DNA from: Paucidesulfovibrio sp036541255
GTDB taxonomy: Bacteria; Desulfobacterota; Desulfovibrionia; Desulfovibrionales; Desulfovibrionaceae
NCBI GenBank assembly: GCA_036541255.1
Contig: JAZHDD010000037.1
Location: 1 to 64,000 of the forward strand
DNA length: 64,000 nt
Direction: 5' to 3'
Part shown: in pieces, positions 1 to 8,980 of the stretch
Layout: each line of letters starts with the position of its first letter
Position numbering within the stretch: position 1 is the first letter of the stretch
The notes under the pieces: generated by a model
What the model was told of the DNA's origin: nothing
The model's input: only the letters and a program-made list of their open reading frames with translations
The model's database searches: none
Made by a program: the position numbers and the translations under genes

Positions 1-1
1 T

Positions 2-1240
2 CACGCCAAGGTTGCGGAACGGGTCGGGTTGTTGCGGCTTGAATCTTTTGCGTATCAAGCCATGCCTGTGCAGTTTTGGGATGTCTTTGGCGAGAGGGGG
101 CATCCCATGCGCACCACCATCTCCGAGATGGGGCCGCTTTTGCTCTCAAGGTTGTTGAATCTCAACGAAACTCAGGCTGGCGTGCTGACCCTGGCGTTTC
201 GTATCGCCGACGACGAGGGCCTGCTGCTTCTGGACCTCAAGGATTTGCGGCAGATGCTTTTGCATGTGGCCGAGAACGCCGGGGAATACCGCACGGAATA
301 TGGCAATGTTTCCGCGGCCAGTGTCGGCGCCATCCAGCGGCGACTGTTGGAGTTGGAGGAGCAGGGCGCAGAGGAGCTCTTTGGCGAACCCGCGCTGAAC
401 CTGGAGGACTTGCTGCAGACTGATTCACAGGGGAGAGGCCTGATCAATGTTCTTGCCGCGCAACGGCTGATGCGGGCTCCGCGTCTGTATGCCACGCTGT
501 TGCTGTGGATGCTCTCGGAATTGTTCGAGACGTTGCCGGAAGTGGGTGATCCGGACAAACCTCGGCTGGTGTTCTTCTTTGACGAGGCACACTTGCTGTT
601 TGATGAGGCTCCCCCGGCCTTGCTGGAGAAAATCGAGCTGGTGGTGCGCTTGATCCGCTCCAAAGGGGTCGGCGTGTATTTCGTGACCCAGAATCCTATG
701 GATTTGCCTGACAGTGTGCTCGGGCAACTCGGTAATCGCGTGCAGCACGCCATGCGTGCCTTCACTCCCCGTGATCAGCGGGCGGTCAAGGCTGCTGCGG
801 AGACGTTTCGCGTCAATCCTGAATTGGATGTGGCGCGGGTTGTCACGGAATTGAACGTGGGTGAAGCCCTGGTCTCGTTTCTGGAACGCAAGGGCGCGCC
901 GGGTATGGTGCAGCGGGCCTGGGTGCTTCCGCCGCGAAGCCGTCTCGGCACGTTGGAACTTCCGGCCCTGGAGCGTTTGGTGCGTGGTTCGTTGATCTTT
1001 GGGCATTATGAACGGGAGGTGGATCGCGAGTCTGCTTTCGAGATTTTGAACGCCCGGAGAAAGCTTCTCGCGGCGGAACAGGAGGCGCGAGAAAAAGAGC
1101 GCGTGGAGCAGACCGCCAAGCCACGTGCCTCCAATCGTCAAGGCTTGGTGGAGTCGTTTGCCAAAAGTGCGATACGCTCCATTGGCTCGGCAATCGGCCG
1201 CAGGATCGTGCGTGGCATTTTGGGCGGGCTTTCGTGTTAG
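2..1240 (+). CDS. HerA/DUF853 family ATPase (YjgR-like), 5' end missing
   Basis: The reading frame is open from the window edge, so the start and the Walker A loop lie upstream. The visible part closely resembles E. coli YjgR (DUF853, HerA-FtsK-type P-loop ATPases). It has a WDVFGERGHP block near the edge, an ASVGAIQR block, a Walker B strand FFFDEAH at about nt 565-595, and the sensor-like stretch SKGVGVYFVTQNP. The tail is charged and ends in a hydrophobic/basic helix, as in YjgR. The family is presumed to be a DNA-dependent motor, but the role of YjgR is not established. It converges on the PilZ gene with only a 7-bp gap and no obvious terminator. Confidence 0.9.
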   Translation, partial: HAKVAERVGLLRLESFAYQAMPVQFWDVFGERGHPMRTTISEMGPLLLSRLLNLNETQAGVLTLAFRIADDEGLLLLDLKDLRQMLLHVAENAGEYRTEYGNVSAASVGAIQRRLLELEEQGAEELFGEPALNLEDLLQTDSQGRGLINVLAAQRLMRAPRLYATLLLWMLSELFETLPEVGDPDKPRLVFFFDEAHLLFDEAPPALLEKIELVVRLIRSKGVGVYFVTQNPMDLPDSVLGQLGNRVQHAMRAFTPRDQRAVKAAAETFRVNPELDVARVVTELNVGEALVSFLERKGAPGMVQRAWVLPPRSRLGTLELPALERLVRGSLIFGHYEREVDRESAFEILNARRKLLAAEQEAREKERVEQTAKPRASNRQGLVESFAKSAIRSIGSAIGRRIVRGILGGLSC

Positions 1241-1247
1241 AACAGGC

Positions 1248-1961
1248 TCAACGGCGGGCGTTGTGGGGCGTATTGCGGTACAGCCCCAGAAAATGGAGGA
1301 ATTCCTCAATGCGGCCGCGTTCTTTCTTGTCCACAGAGCCAAAAGCCAGGCCGAGGACGAGCTTGCCTTTGGCTATGGTCGCATTTTTGATCTCACATTC
1401 CAGTACATTGTGCTTGTCGGCGGTGAGCAGGGAAAAGGTCAGCGTGGCCTTGCCTCGGTAGCCGCCGATGTCTTTTATTCCCTCAGGGGGGGCGTCCAGG
1501 CAAACCCGGCACCCGCTGTGGCTTAAATCAACGAGCATGCCTTGTAGTTGAGCGCCATACCAATCCAGCGAGGCGGGCAGATGGCAATCGAAACGGTCGT
1601 ATTCGCGCAGGGTGAAGAATTCCCCTTCTTGCGGATAGGAGATGTAAATATGCCGGTACGGGCTGACATTGTATGCCAGTATGTTGCTCAGATAGCCTTG
1701 GAGCACGCCTTCGCTGGTGAAGAAAAGTTTGGCCGTGTTGCCCTGGTAGAGGAAGGGGTAAACATTATGCGCGTCCACGCCCAGGGGAGAAAGGCGGACA
1801 ATAAGGTAGCTGCGCCTTTCCATGCCGATAAAATGGGTCGGCAGCCGATAATCCAATCCTGCGGGTTTGAGGTAAATCCGGTCGCCGTAGAACAGCTTGT
1901 CCATGGAAGCGTCAAGGTCCTCGATGACCTTGCTTTCTCTCTTGTTGATCTGTTGGGCCAT
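1248..1961 (-). CDS. PilZ domain protein with YcgR-like N-terminal domain (copy 2)
   Basis: A predicted cytoplasmic c-di-GMP receptor of 237 residues. The N-terminal 110 residues form a YcgR-N-like beta domain. The PilZ domain follows with RxxxR (R119, R123) and DxSxxG (D145-S147-G150), the residues that bind c-di-GMP in this family. I chose the ATG at 1961. A TTG start at 1994 would overlap the upstream gene by 23 bp. The gene sits 10 bp behind a paralogue with the same architecture, and the two look like one transcript. YcgR-type proteins usually act as flagellar brakes or adjust surface behaviour; that role is inferred here. Confidence 0.85.
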   Translation of the reverse strand: MAQQINKRESKVIEDLDASMDKLFYGDRIYLKPAGLDYRLPTHFIGMERRSYLIVRLSPLGVDAHNVYPFLYQGNTAKLFFTSEGVLQGYLSNILAYNVSPYRHIYISYPQEGEFFTLREYDRFDCHLPASLDWYGAQLQGMLVDLSHSGCRVCLDAPPEGIKDIGGYRGKATLTFSLLTADKHNVLECEIKNATIAKGKLVLGLAFGSVDKKERGRIEEFLHFLGLYRNTPHNARR

Positions 1962-1971
1962 GTGCAATCCG

Positions 1972-2625
1972 TCAGATCCTGTATTCCGAGACAAAGGTAA
2001 TGAAGTCGTTCACCAGCGCCTGTTTTCGCTCCACCATGTCTTCAAAGCTCAGACCGAGATGAAGTACGGCTTCACGCGGCATGAGCTTGGCCAGGATGCA
2101 GGCACAGTTGAGCGGTTTGGCCTGCGTGTTGAGTTGGAAAGAAAGATTGTAACGCTCCCCTTCCTTGAGCCACCCCGCTTCTCCGTTTCGGGACAGCATG
2201 GAGAGCCGGCAACCGCCGGAACTGATGTTGGTGAGCATGCCTTGCCCCTTACTTTCGTCGCAGGATATCTTGGCGGGCAGGTGGCAATCGACCCGATCCG
2301 AAGTTCGCAAATTGAAGGTCTGAGATATCTTAGGATAGGAAACGTAGAGATGGCGGAACGGGGTAGTCTTGTAGCTGAGAATATGCACAAGAAAGCCTTT
2401 GACCACGCCTTGTCGTACATAAAAAAGCTTGGTGCGTTTGTTCTTGGAAAGCACATTGGAGATGTTTTCCACGCTGCACATCATCGCACCAAGGGAACAG
2501 ATAACGTATTGCCCCGGCTCCATGCCGATGAAATAGGTCTTGAATTCTCCGTCGAAACCTTCAGGGCGCAACAAGATGGTGCTGCCTGGAGATGGTTCGA
2601 ATTCTAGACTTTTTCTGTCTGGCAT
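1972..2625 (-). CDS. PilZ domain protein with YcgR-like N-terminal domain (copy 1)
   Basis: A 217-residue paralogue of the next gene: YcgR-N-like region, then PilZ with R107/R111 of RxxxR and N133-S135-G138 of the second motif. Both c-di-GMP contact motifs look intact. The ATG at 2625 is preceded by AAGGAT at a good distance. A longer frame reaching 2724 exists but starts with TTG and lacks a ribosome site. This is the first gene of a two-gene minus-strand unit. A weak sigma-70-like pair (TTGACC, 17 bp, TATCGC, reading leftward) lies around 2690-2722. The tandem duplication suggests two related c-di-GMP outputs. Confidence 0.85.
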   Translation of the reverse strand: MPDRKSLEFEPSPGSTILLRPEGFDGEFKTYFIGMEPGQYVICSLGAMMCSVENISNVLSKNKRTKLFYVRQGVVKGFLVHILSYKTTPFRHLYVSYPKISQTFNLRTSDRVDCHLPAKISCDESKGQGMLTNISSGGCRLSMLSRNGEAGWLKEGERYNLSFQLNTQAKPLNCACILAKLMPREAVLHLGLSFEDMVERKQALVNDFITFVSEYRI

Positions 2626-3112
2626 ACAGTTTGTATCCTTAAGAGAGGGGGGCTGAAGGCCTCTTGCCCCAAAGCTACGCATGAAGTTGTTTTGAGCGAT
2701 AGTGACCAGGGGAAACCGGGTCAAGAAACAATATCAGAAATGCTGCTGTTTGCCATCCCCCTTCCAGACATATGAGGAATTTCTACCGCAGCAGGGACAG
2801 GGGAAATGTCATGGGACATGGGGGGGGAGTATGGTCATGGCCTACGTCTTTTTAGGGGCGATACTGCTAAGATACTCTATACCAAGTAAGAAAATGAAGG
2901 CGACCAAGAGGAAGATCCATGAACTGAACGGCCGGAGCTAAATGATGAATAAGCCGCGTTTGGCGTGGAAGTGGACGACGTTGCGGCTTCGGAGTCACCG
3001 CCCGTAGCAGAACCTACTGTACGGGGAGGGCGTTCCGTGTTGGACAAGTGAATGGGCTTTGATATGTGATGACAGCCTCCTGAGGCTGCCTTTGGTCCAT
3101 GCTTTTAAATAA
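2626..3112. other. Intergenic region without a convincing gene
   Basis: About 490 bp between the PilZ pair and the putA terminator. It should hold the promoter of the PilZ genes at its left end. A short plus-strand frame at 2831-2941 (about 36 codons, a GGGAG just before its ATG, one possible membrane helix, then basic residues) could be a small protein but has no recognisable homologue. A small hairpin (CAGCCTC/GAGGCTG) lies near 3073-3088. I recognise no riboswitch or RNA family here. Confidence 0.4.
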
Positions 3113-3150
3113 AAAAAACCGCCCCGGCCAACAGGTCGGGGCGGTTTTGG
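3113..3150 (-). terminator. Rho-independent terminator of putA
   Basis: A GC-rich stem, ACCGCCCCG pairing with CGGGGCGGT around a short loop. On the minus strand it is followed by a run of eight T, then ATTT. It lies about 60 bp after the putA stop codon, as expected for an intrinsic terminator of the lrp-putA unit. Confidence 0.85.
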
Positions 3151-3207
3151 TTTAACTTGTTCTCGTGCCGCAGTTGGGCGCGATACTGTTTCAGACAGCG
3201 CAGGTCC

Positions 3208-6200
3208 TCAGACCCACATTTCGCCTTCCTCGATGGGGGTGAAGCCGCGGCGCATGGTGTTTTCCGTGACGCAACGCGGATCCATGAGTTGGATCAGGTA
3301 GTCAGGGCCGCCGGTCTTGGAACCCACGCCGGACATCTTGAATCCGCCGAAAGGCTGCCGCTCCACGAGTGCGCCGGTGTTGTTGCGGTTCAGGTAGAGG
3401 TTGCCCACGCGGAATTCGCGTTTGGCCTGCTCCAGGTGCTTGGGGCTGCGGGAAAACACGCCGCCCGTGAGCGCAAAGCGGGTGGAATTGGCCCATTCAA
3501 TGGCTTGGTCGAAGTCCTTGGCGCGCATGACCGCCAGGACCGGGCCGAAGATTTCTTCCTGGGCCAGACGATGATGCGGTTCGATTCCGCCCACGATGGT
3601 CAAGGGCACGTAATAGCCCTTTTCCGGCACTTCGCGCTTGACCAGGATTTCACCTTCCTGAGCAGCCAGTTCAATATATTCTTTTATTTTTTTCTGTGCG
3701 GACGCGTCGGCAACCGGGCCCATGTAGTTGGCAGGGTCTTCGCCGGAGCCGATCTTCACGCATTCGGCGGCCTTGGTCAGGCGTTCGATGAAGCGGTCGT
3801 AGATGGAGTCCACCACGATGACCCGCGAACAGGCCGAGCACTTTTGTCCCTGGAAGCCGAAGGCAGAGTAGAGGATGTGCAGCACAGCCTCGTCCAGGTC
3901 GGCATCGTCGTCCACGATCACGCCGTTCTTGCCACCCATCTCGGCCACCACGCGTTTGCACTGGGCCTGTCCAGGCTGGAGTTTGGCGGCCTTTTCCTGG
4001 ATGCGCAGACCGACCTCCTCGGATCCGGTAAAGCTGATCACCGCCACCTTGGGATGTTCCACGAGATAGTCGCCCATGTCGCGGCTGGAGCCGGGGCAAT
4101 AGTTGAACACGCCGTCGGGCAGGCCCGCCTTGCGGAAGATTTCCACCAGCCCGTAGCCGATGATGGGCGTCAGGTTGGAGGGCTTGAAGATCACGGGGTT
4201 GCCGACAACGATGTTGGCCGCGACCATGCCTGCGGAAATGGCCAGGGGGAAGTTCCAGGGCGAGATGACCGCGGCGATGCCTTTGGGTTGATAGAACAGG
4301 GTGTTGTGTTCGCCGGGGGCGCGGCCCATGCGGCGCGGCGTACCCAAACGGATCATCTCGCGGGCGTAGTATTCCAGGAAGTCGATGGCTTCGCCCACAT
4401 CATGGAAGGCCTGATCCCATTGCTTGCCGATCTCAAGCACCTGCCAGGCCGAGAGCTCGAACTGGCGGCGGCGCATGATTTCAGCGGCGCGCGCGATGAT
4501 TTCGGCCCGCTCGCGGGGGGAGGTGTCGCGCCAAGCCGGGAAGGCGGCATCCGCGGCGGCGATGGCCTGATCCACCTCGGCCTGTCCGGCCTGTGACACG
4601 CGGCCCAGCACTTCGTCGGGGTCGGCCGGGTTCACGGAGTCGATAAGTTTGCTGGTGGTCACTTCCTTGCCGCCGATCCAGAGCGGGTAGACCTTGCCTT
4701 TCTGGGCACGGACCTGGGCGATGGCCTTGGGGAAGGCCTCGCGGTTGCCCGGGATCGTGAAATCGATGAAGGCGTCGTTGACAAAAGGCCCGTCCAGTCC
4801 GGCCTTGGACTCCTCGACGGGCTTGCATTTGGCGGCGAGTTCGCGCTTGAGGGTTTCTTCCGGGTTCTCCATGAGCCGGTCCACTTCCTCGCCTTCGGCA
4901 AAGGACTGGCGCAGGAAGGATTCGTTGGCCGTGTTTTCCAGCAGGCGGCGCACAAGATAGGCCATGCCGGGAATCAGTTCGCCGTAGGGGCAGTAGAGGC
5001 GCACGCGCTTGGCCACGTTGAGCAGGCCTTTGCGTACGGGTTCGGCCATGCCGTAGAGCACCTGGAATTCGTACCGGTTCTCCGGCACGTTCAGGTCCTT
5101 GGCGCATTCCAGCACGAAGCTGATGGTGCGCACGTTGTGCGAGGCACATTGGAAATAGATCAGGTCGTTGTTTTCAAGAATCATTTTGGCCTGCCGTTCG
5201 TAGGCCATGTCCGATTCGGGTTTGTTGGTCCAAACCGGGACTTCCCAGCCGCTCTGCAGGGCGATGACGGTTTCGGCGTCCCAATACGCGCCTTTTACCA
5301 GACGAATGCCGATAGGCAGGTTTTTATCCCTGGCCCAGGCGATGAGTTCCGCAAGATCCTTGTCCGTGTCCTTGAGATAGGCCTGGAGCACGATGGAAAG
5401 GTGCGGGTAGTCCACGAACTCGGGATCGGAACGCAGTTGGCGGAACAGCTCCAAGGTGATTTCCTTGTACTTGAGCGATTCCATGTCGATGCACAAGAAG
5501 CCGTCCATCTCCTTGACCTTGCGATAGATGGGCTTCATGCGGTCGATGATGCCTTTGACCGATCCGGCTACGTCCACGGGTTTGGACTGGGAGTAGAGGG
5601 CCGAAGGTTTGACCGAAACGTTGACCTTGGGGGCATGTCCCCAATCCAGGTCGCCGGGGGCATCCAGTGCGCTCCATCCCTTATAGTCTTTGGTCATGGC
5701 GTCGAGCAGTTCCAGATAGCCGTTCATATAGGCTTCGGATTCCTCCTCGGATACGGTGGCCTCTCCGAGCAGATCCACGGTGAAAGCAAATCCGTCTTTG
5801 CGCAGCTTTTTGAGTCCCTTGAGCGCTTCCTTGGTCTCCTGGCCTACGATGAATTGCTTGGCCATGCCTTCGATGTTGGATCGGATGGCTTTGCCCATCA
5901 TCTTGCCGGCGATGTTGCCGAGCAGACCGCCGGTCTTGCCCGCGCCCCACTTGAGCACGGCCGGAATGTCGGCGTCCTTGTCTCCGAAATATTCCTCGAT
6001 ATGCCGGGTGAGATTCTCGCTGGTGTTCAGGTAGGGCAACACATCCACAAAGCGGAACAGTTGCACCTTGAAGTCTTCATTCTTCATGGCCCAGTCCATG
6101 ACTTTGCCGGTCCAGAAGCCCTTGTTGAAGACGGAAGGCGCTTCGCCACGGATGCTTTCGAAGAATGCCCTGCCTGTGGACTTGATGCTGTTTTCCAGGT

Positions 6201-6213
6201 TGGCCTGACTCAT
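3208..6213 (-). CDS. putA: Bifunctional proline dehydrogenase / L-glutamate gamma-semialdehyde dehydrogenase PutA
   Basis: Oxidises proline to glutamate in two steps: an FAD-dependent proline dehydrogenase barrel, then an NAD-dependent aldehyde dehydrogenase. It has 1001 residues, so it is a short PutA without the N-terminal ribbon-helix-helix repressor domain of E. coli PutA. The barrel half (about residues 150-480) has RLVKGAYWDAE and LYGMAEPVR. The dehydrogenase half (about 510-980) has SPWNFPLA, FTGSEEVG, EMGGKNG and the catalytic cysteine in GQKCSACSR. GAGGAG precedes the ATG. It follows the Lrp gene by 34 bp on the same strand, probably one operon. Since PutA has no DNA-binding domain of its own, the neighbour is the likely regulator. 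Confidence 0.97.
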   Translation of the reverse strand: MSQANLENSIKSTGRAFFESIRGEAPSVFNKGFWTGKVMDWAMKNEDFKVQLFRFVDVLPYLNTSENLTRHIEEYFGDKDADIPAVLKWGAGKTGGLLGNIAGKMMGKAIRSNIEGMAKQFIVGQETKEALKGLKKLRKDGFAFTVDLLGEATVSEEESEAYMNGYLELLDAMTKDYKGWSALDAPGDLDWGHAPKVNVSVKPSALYSQSKPVDVAGSVKGIIDRMKPIYRKVKEMDGFLCIDMESLKYKEITLELFRQLRSDPEFVDYPHLSIVLQAYLKDTDKDLAELIAWARDKNLPIGIRLVKGAYWDAETVIALQSGWEVPVWTNKPESDMAYERQAKMILENNDLIYFQCASHNVRTISFVLECAKDLNVPENRYEFQVLYGMAEPVRKGLLNVAKRVRLYCPYGELIPGMAYLVRRLLENTANESFLRQSFAEGEEVDRLMENPEETLKRELAAKCKPVEESKAGLDGPFVNDAFIDFTIPGNREAFPKAIAQVRAQKGKVYPLWIGGKEVTTSKLIDSVNPADPDEVLGRVSQAGQAEVDQAIAAADAAFPAWRDTSPRERAEIIARAAEIMRRRQFELSAWQVLEIGKQWDQAFHDVGEAIDFLEYYAREMIRLGTPRRMGRAPGEHNTLFYQPKGIAAVISPWNFPLAISAGMVAANIVVGNPVIFKPSNLTPIIGYGLVEIFRKAGLPDGVFNYCPGSSRDMGDYLVEHPKVAVISFTGSEEVGLRIQEKAAKLQPGQAQCKRVVAEMGGKNGVIVDDDADLDEAVLHILYSAFGFQGQKCSACSRVIVVDSIYDRFIERLTKAAECVKIGSGEDPANYMGPVADASAQKKIKEYIELAAQEGEILVKREVPEKGYYVPLTIVGGIEPHHRLAQEEIFGPVLAVMRAKDFDQAIEWANSTRFALTGGVFSRSPKHLEQAKREFRVGNLYLNRNNTGALVERQPFGGFKMSGVGSKTGGPDYLIQLMDPRCVTENTMRRGFTPIEEGEMWV

Positions 6214-6247
6214 TATGGAAGTCTCCTCTATGTTGTAGCGTGTTGGT

Positions 6248-6703
6248 CTACTCTGTTTCTATGGGAAGATTGCTGCTTTCTTTCACCGTACGCAGCACGA
6301 TGGTCGATTTGGTGTTTTTCACAGTAGGAATTCGGCCGATACGGGCCAACATTTCCGCGAGTTTTTCCGTATCCTGCACGCGGATCTTGACCAAGTAGGA
6401 GTCTTGTCCGGCGCAGTAGTGGACTTCAAGAACGCCTGGAATGTCGGCCAGTAGTTCGCCCGTCGAGGTCGAACCGACTTCTTCTTCCACGCTGACAAGG
6501 GTGAAGGAGGTCAGCCCGAGTCCAACGGAAAGGGCGTTGACTCTTGCCTCATATCCTTCGATTACGCCAGTTTGTTCCAGCTTGCGGATGCGTTCCAGGA
6601 TGGCTGAGGGTGCCTTGCCGATTTGACGTGCAATGTCGGCGTTGGTTGTCCGGGCGTTTTGCTGGAGAATGTTCAAGATGATTCTGTTTGACTTGTCGAT
6701 CAT
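6248..6703 (-). CDS. Lrp/AsnC family transcriptional regulator
   Basis: A 151-residue feast/famine regulator. The N-terminal winged helix-turn-helix (about residues 5-60) contains ARTTNADIARQIGKAPSA, and the RAM ligand-binding domain follows at about 68-140. It is transcribed just ahead of putA and divergently from livG. By analogy with PutR/BkdR-type Lrp proteins that activate proline or branched-chain amino acid catabolism, it probably senses an amino acid and controls putA, itself and perhaps the liv operon. The specific ligand cannot be read from sequence. Confidence 0.92.
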   Translation of the reverse strand: MIDKSNRIILNILQQNARTTNADIARQIGKAPSAILERIRKLEQTGVIEGYEARVNALSVGLGLTSFTLVSVEEEVGSTSTGELLADIPGVLEVHYCAGQDSYLVKIRVQDTEKLAEMLARIGRIPTVKNTKSTIVLRTVKESSNLPIETE

Positions 6704-6927
6704 TCTGAATTCCCCTTAAAATAAGAAGTTTATTCGTTGCAAATCTTGTTGACGCATTTGTTATATTCACCAAAAATAGTTTTGAAGAGTCGAATCGTCT
6801 GCATATTTGCTTGTACTCAGAATAAAATTCATAATGCACATTGTTGTCAAGAAAAAAGTTCTAAATCTTGCATTATTTTTAAGAAAGAGCTTGGATTTTT
6901 TTTGCTTTGCGTCTAAGAAGAACCACT
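6704..6927. promoter_or_regulatory. AT-rich divergent control region between lrp-putA and livG
   Basis: About 220 bp, clearly richer in A/T than the flanking genes. It must hold the outward promoters of both units and is the natural place for Lrp binding, since Lrp proteins favour A/T-rich, bendable DNA. Several -35/-10 arrangements are possible and I cannot single one out. No clear consensus Lrp box was identified by eye. Confidence 0.55.
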
Positions 6928-7683
6928 ATGGCAACTTTGAAATTGGAAGAAGTGAGCATTCATTTCGGCGGGGTCCAGGCCTTGTCCGGTGTGTCGTTTG
7001 AACTTGGAGGCGGGGAGATTCTCGGCCTCATCGGACCCAACGGCGCAGGCAAGACAACTATTTTCAATGTTATTACTGGTGTTTATCGTCCAAGTTCCGG
7101 CAACATCACCTATAGCAGTGAGAGTCTGCTTGGTCGGCGACCGCACCAGATTCTCAAGGCGGGCATCGCCCGGACGTTTCAGAATATCCGGTTGTTCACT
7201 GCCATGACGGCCCTGGAAAACGTCATGGTTGCCCAGCATTGCCGCACCGGCGCGAGCGTTTTGGGTGCGGTGCTGCGTACTCCAGCCCAGAAGCGGGAAG
7301 AGGCGGAAATTCGTGAGCGGGCCATGGAAGCCCTTCGCTTCATGCACCTGGATCACAAGGCCGACGAGGTGGCCCGCAATCTGCCCTATGGCCTGCAACG
7401 CCATCTGGAGATAGCCCGGGCGCTCGGCTCCAATCCTCAGACCATTTTGCTGGACGAGCCCGCTGCGGGTCTCAATCCGGTGGAAAGCGCCGAACTTATG
7501 GGCGTTATCGATAGAATTTCCGACAAAGGCATCAACGTGCTTCTTGTCGAGCACGATATGAAGGTTGTCATGGGCGTATGTCACAGGATCGTGGTCATGG
7601 ACTACGGCCAGCTTATCGCCAAGGGACGGCCCGAAGAGGTGCAGAAGAATCCCAAGGTCATTGAGGCCTATCTGGGCCAGTAA
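6928..7683 (+). CDS. livG: Branched-chain amino acid ABC transporter, ATPase LivG
   Basis: One of the two cytoplasmic ATPases of a high-affinity branched-chain amino acid importer (HAAT family). It has 251 residues with Walker A GPNGAGKTT, a Q-loop, the signature region LPYGLQRHLEIARAL, Walker B ILLDEPAAGLNP and the H-loop histidine in LLVEHDMK. The LivG/BraF-type ATPases carry a longer helical insert than LivF, as seen here. I start at the ATG at 6928, with AAGAAG ahead of it, rather than at the in-frame codon at 6907. It is first of five liv genes. The binding protein lies second, unlike E. coli, where livK precedes the permeases. Confidence 0.95.
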   Translation: MATLKLEEVSIHFGGVQALSGVSFELGGGEILGLIGPNGAGKTTIFNVITGVYRPSSGNITYSSESLLGRRPHQILKAGIARTFQNIRLFTAMTALENVMVAQHCRTGASVLGAVLRTPAQKREEAEIRERAMEALRFMHLDHKADEVARNLPYGLQRHLEIARALGSNPQTILLDEPAAGLNPVESAELMGVIDRISDKGINVLLVEHDMKVVMGVCHRIVVMDYGQLIAKGRPEEVQKNPKVIEAYLGQ

Positions 7684-7707
7684 CCATTCATGGAGGAGGA
7701 TCTACTG

Positions 7708-8919
7708 ATGAAAAGGCTTCAGCTTTTCGCATTCGTCGCTCTGATGCTGCTCGGTCTCATGTTGGCCGGTTGCGGTGGAGAAGAGAAAAAGGCCGAGGAG
7801 AAGGCCGCCGCTCCCGCGGATCAGGCTGCGGCTCCTGCCGTGCAGGCTCCGCAGGCTGAAAAGGTTCTCAAGATCGGCTCCATGAGTCCCCTGACCGGTC
7901 CCTATTCTGCTGACGGCAACGATATCGCCAACGGCGCCCGCGCCGCCATCGATGTCTTCAAGGCCCAGGGCGGCATTGAAGGGTACAGCGACATCGTCCT
8001 GTATGCGGAAGACACTGCCTGCGATCCGAAACAGGCCGTGGCCGCAGCCAACAAGCTCATTTCCGAGGAAGTGGTCGGCGTTGTGGGCGCGTATTGCTCC
8101 AGCTCCACCATCCCCGCTTCCGCGACCTTCGATCCCGAAGGCATTTTGATGATCACTCCGGCTTCCACCAACCCGCAGGTCACCGAGCGCGGCCTTCAGT
8201 ACATGTTCCGTGTATGCGGTCGTGATGACCACCAGGCCCCGTCTGCGGTCAAGTTCATGACCGATTATCTGCAGGCCAAGACCATCTTCATCGTTGACGA
8301 CAAGACCACGTATTCCCAGGGTTTGGCCGAAGAAGTGGCCATGAACTGCGAAAAGAACGGCATCCAGGTCCTGGTCCACGACCACGTTAACCAGGGCGAC
8401 AAGGACTATTCCGCGGTTCTGACCAAGGTCAAGCAGGCCAACCCCGACGTGTTTTACGTTTCCCTGCAGAATTCCGCCACGGGCGCGCTTATGCTCATTC
8501 AGGCCAAGCGTCTGGGCATCGAGGCCGCCATCATGGGCCAGGATGCGGTGTACCATCCCCAGCTGATGGAAATTGCCAAGGAAGCCGCCGAGGGCGCATT
8601 CCTGACTTTCGGCTACACCGACAAGAGCACCGAGGCCTTCAAGCAGTTTGACCAGGCAAACTCCAAGTACGGCCAGGTGGGTGCCTATTCCGCCTATGCC
8701 TACGACTCCGCCTATGCGCTGCTTACCGCCATCAAGGCCGCCGGTTCCACTGAGCCCGCCGCAGTGCGCGAGGCCATGCTCAAGCTCGACTTCCAGGGCG
8801 CTTCCAAGAGCATCAAGTTCGAGGAGAACGGGGATTCCGGCTCCAACTACATCATCTTCATGGTTGAGAACGGCCAGTTCGTGCCCTACTGGGACCCGAA
8901 CACCGGCAGCAAGTTCTAG
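7708..8919 (+). CDS. livJ: Branched-chain amino acid binding lipoprotein LivJ/LivK
   Basis: Extracytoplasmic substrate-binding protein (type I periplasmic-binding fold, Peripla_BP_6) that feeds LivHM. It has 403 residues. The signal peptide ends in a lipobox with C22 (LMLAGC), then an Ala/Glu/Lys-rich linker, then the binding domain beginning KIGSMSPLTGPYSADG. It is therefore probably a lipid-anchored protein. GGAGGA lies a few bases before the ATG at 7708. It is followed by a strong stem-loop before livH, a common way to make more binding protein than permease. Confidence 0.94.
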   Translation: MKRLQLFAFVALMLLGLMLAGCGGEEKKAEEKAAAPADQAAAPAVQAPQAEKVLKIGSMSPLTGPYSADGNDIANGARAAIDVFKAQGGIEGYSDIVLYAEDTACDPKQAVAAANKLISEEVVGVVGAYCSSSTIPASATFDPEGILMITPASTNPQVTERGLQYMFRVCGRDDHQAPSAVKFMTDYLQAKTIFIVDDKTTYSQGLAEEVAMNCEKNGIQVLVHDHVNQGDKDYSAVLTKVKQANPDVFYVSLQNSATGALMLIQAKRLGIEAAIMGQDAVYHPQLMEIAKEAAEGAFLTFGYTDKSTEAFKQFDQANSKYGQVGAYSAYAYDSAYALLTAIKAAGSTEPAAVREAMLKLDFQGASKSIKFEENGDSGSNYIIFMVENGQFVPYWDPNTGSKF

Positions 8920-8944
8920 GTTCTGATCGAACATACTCAAACGG

Positions 8945-8962
8945 GGGGGCGGCAACGCCCCC
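8945..8962 (+). promoter_or_regulatory. Stem-loop between livJ and livH
   Basis: GGGGGCG and CGCCCCC pair perfectly around a GCAA tetraloop. Only a short TCGATTTG follows, with no proper T-run, so it is more likely an mRNA-stabilising or partial-attenuation hairpin than a full terminator. It would favour livJ mRNA over the downstream permease genes. Confidence 0.6.
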
Positions 8963-8980
8963 TCGATTTGTGAGCGCTCA

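Noticed and set aside
2702..2941. 79-codon plus-strand frame
   Set aside because: No ribosome site at its start and no homologue recognised; only its last 36 codons have any coding look.
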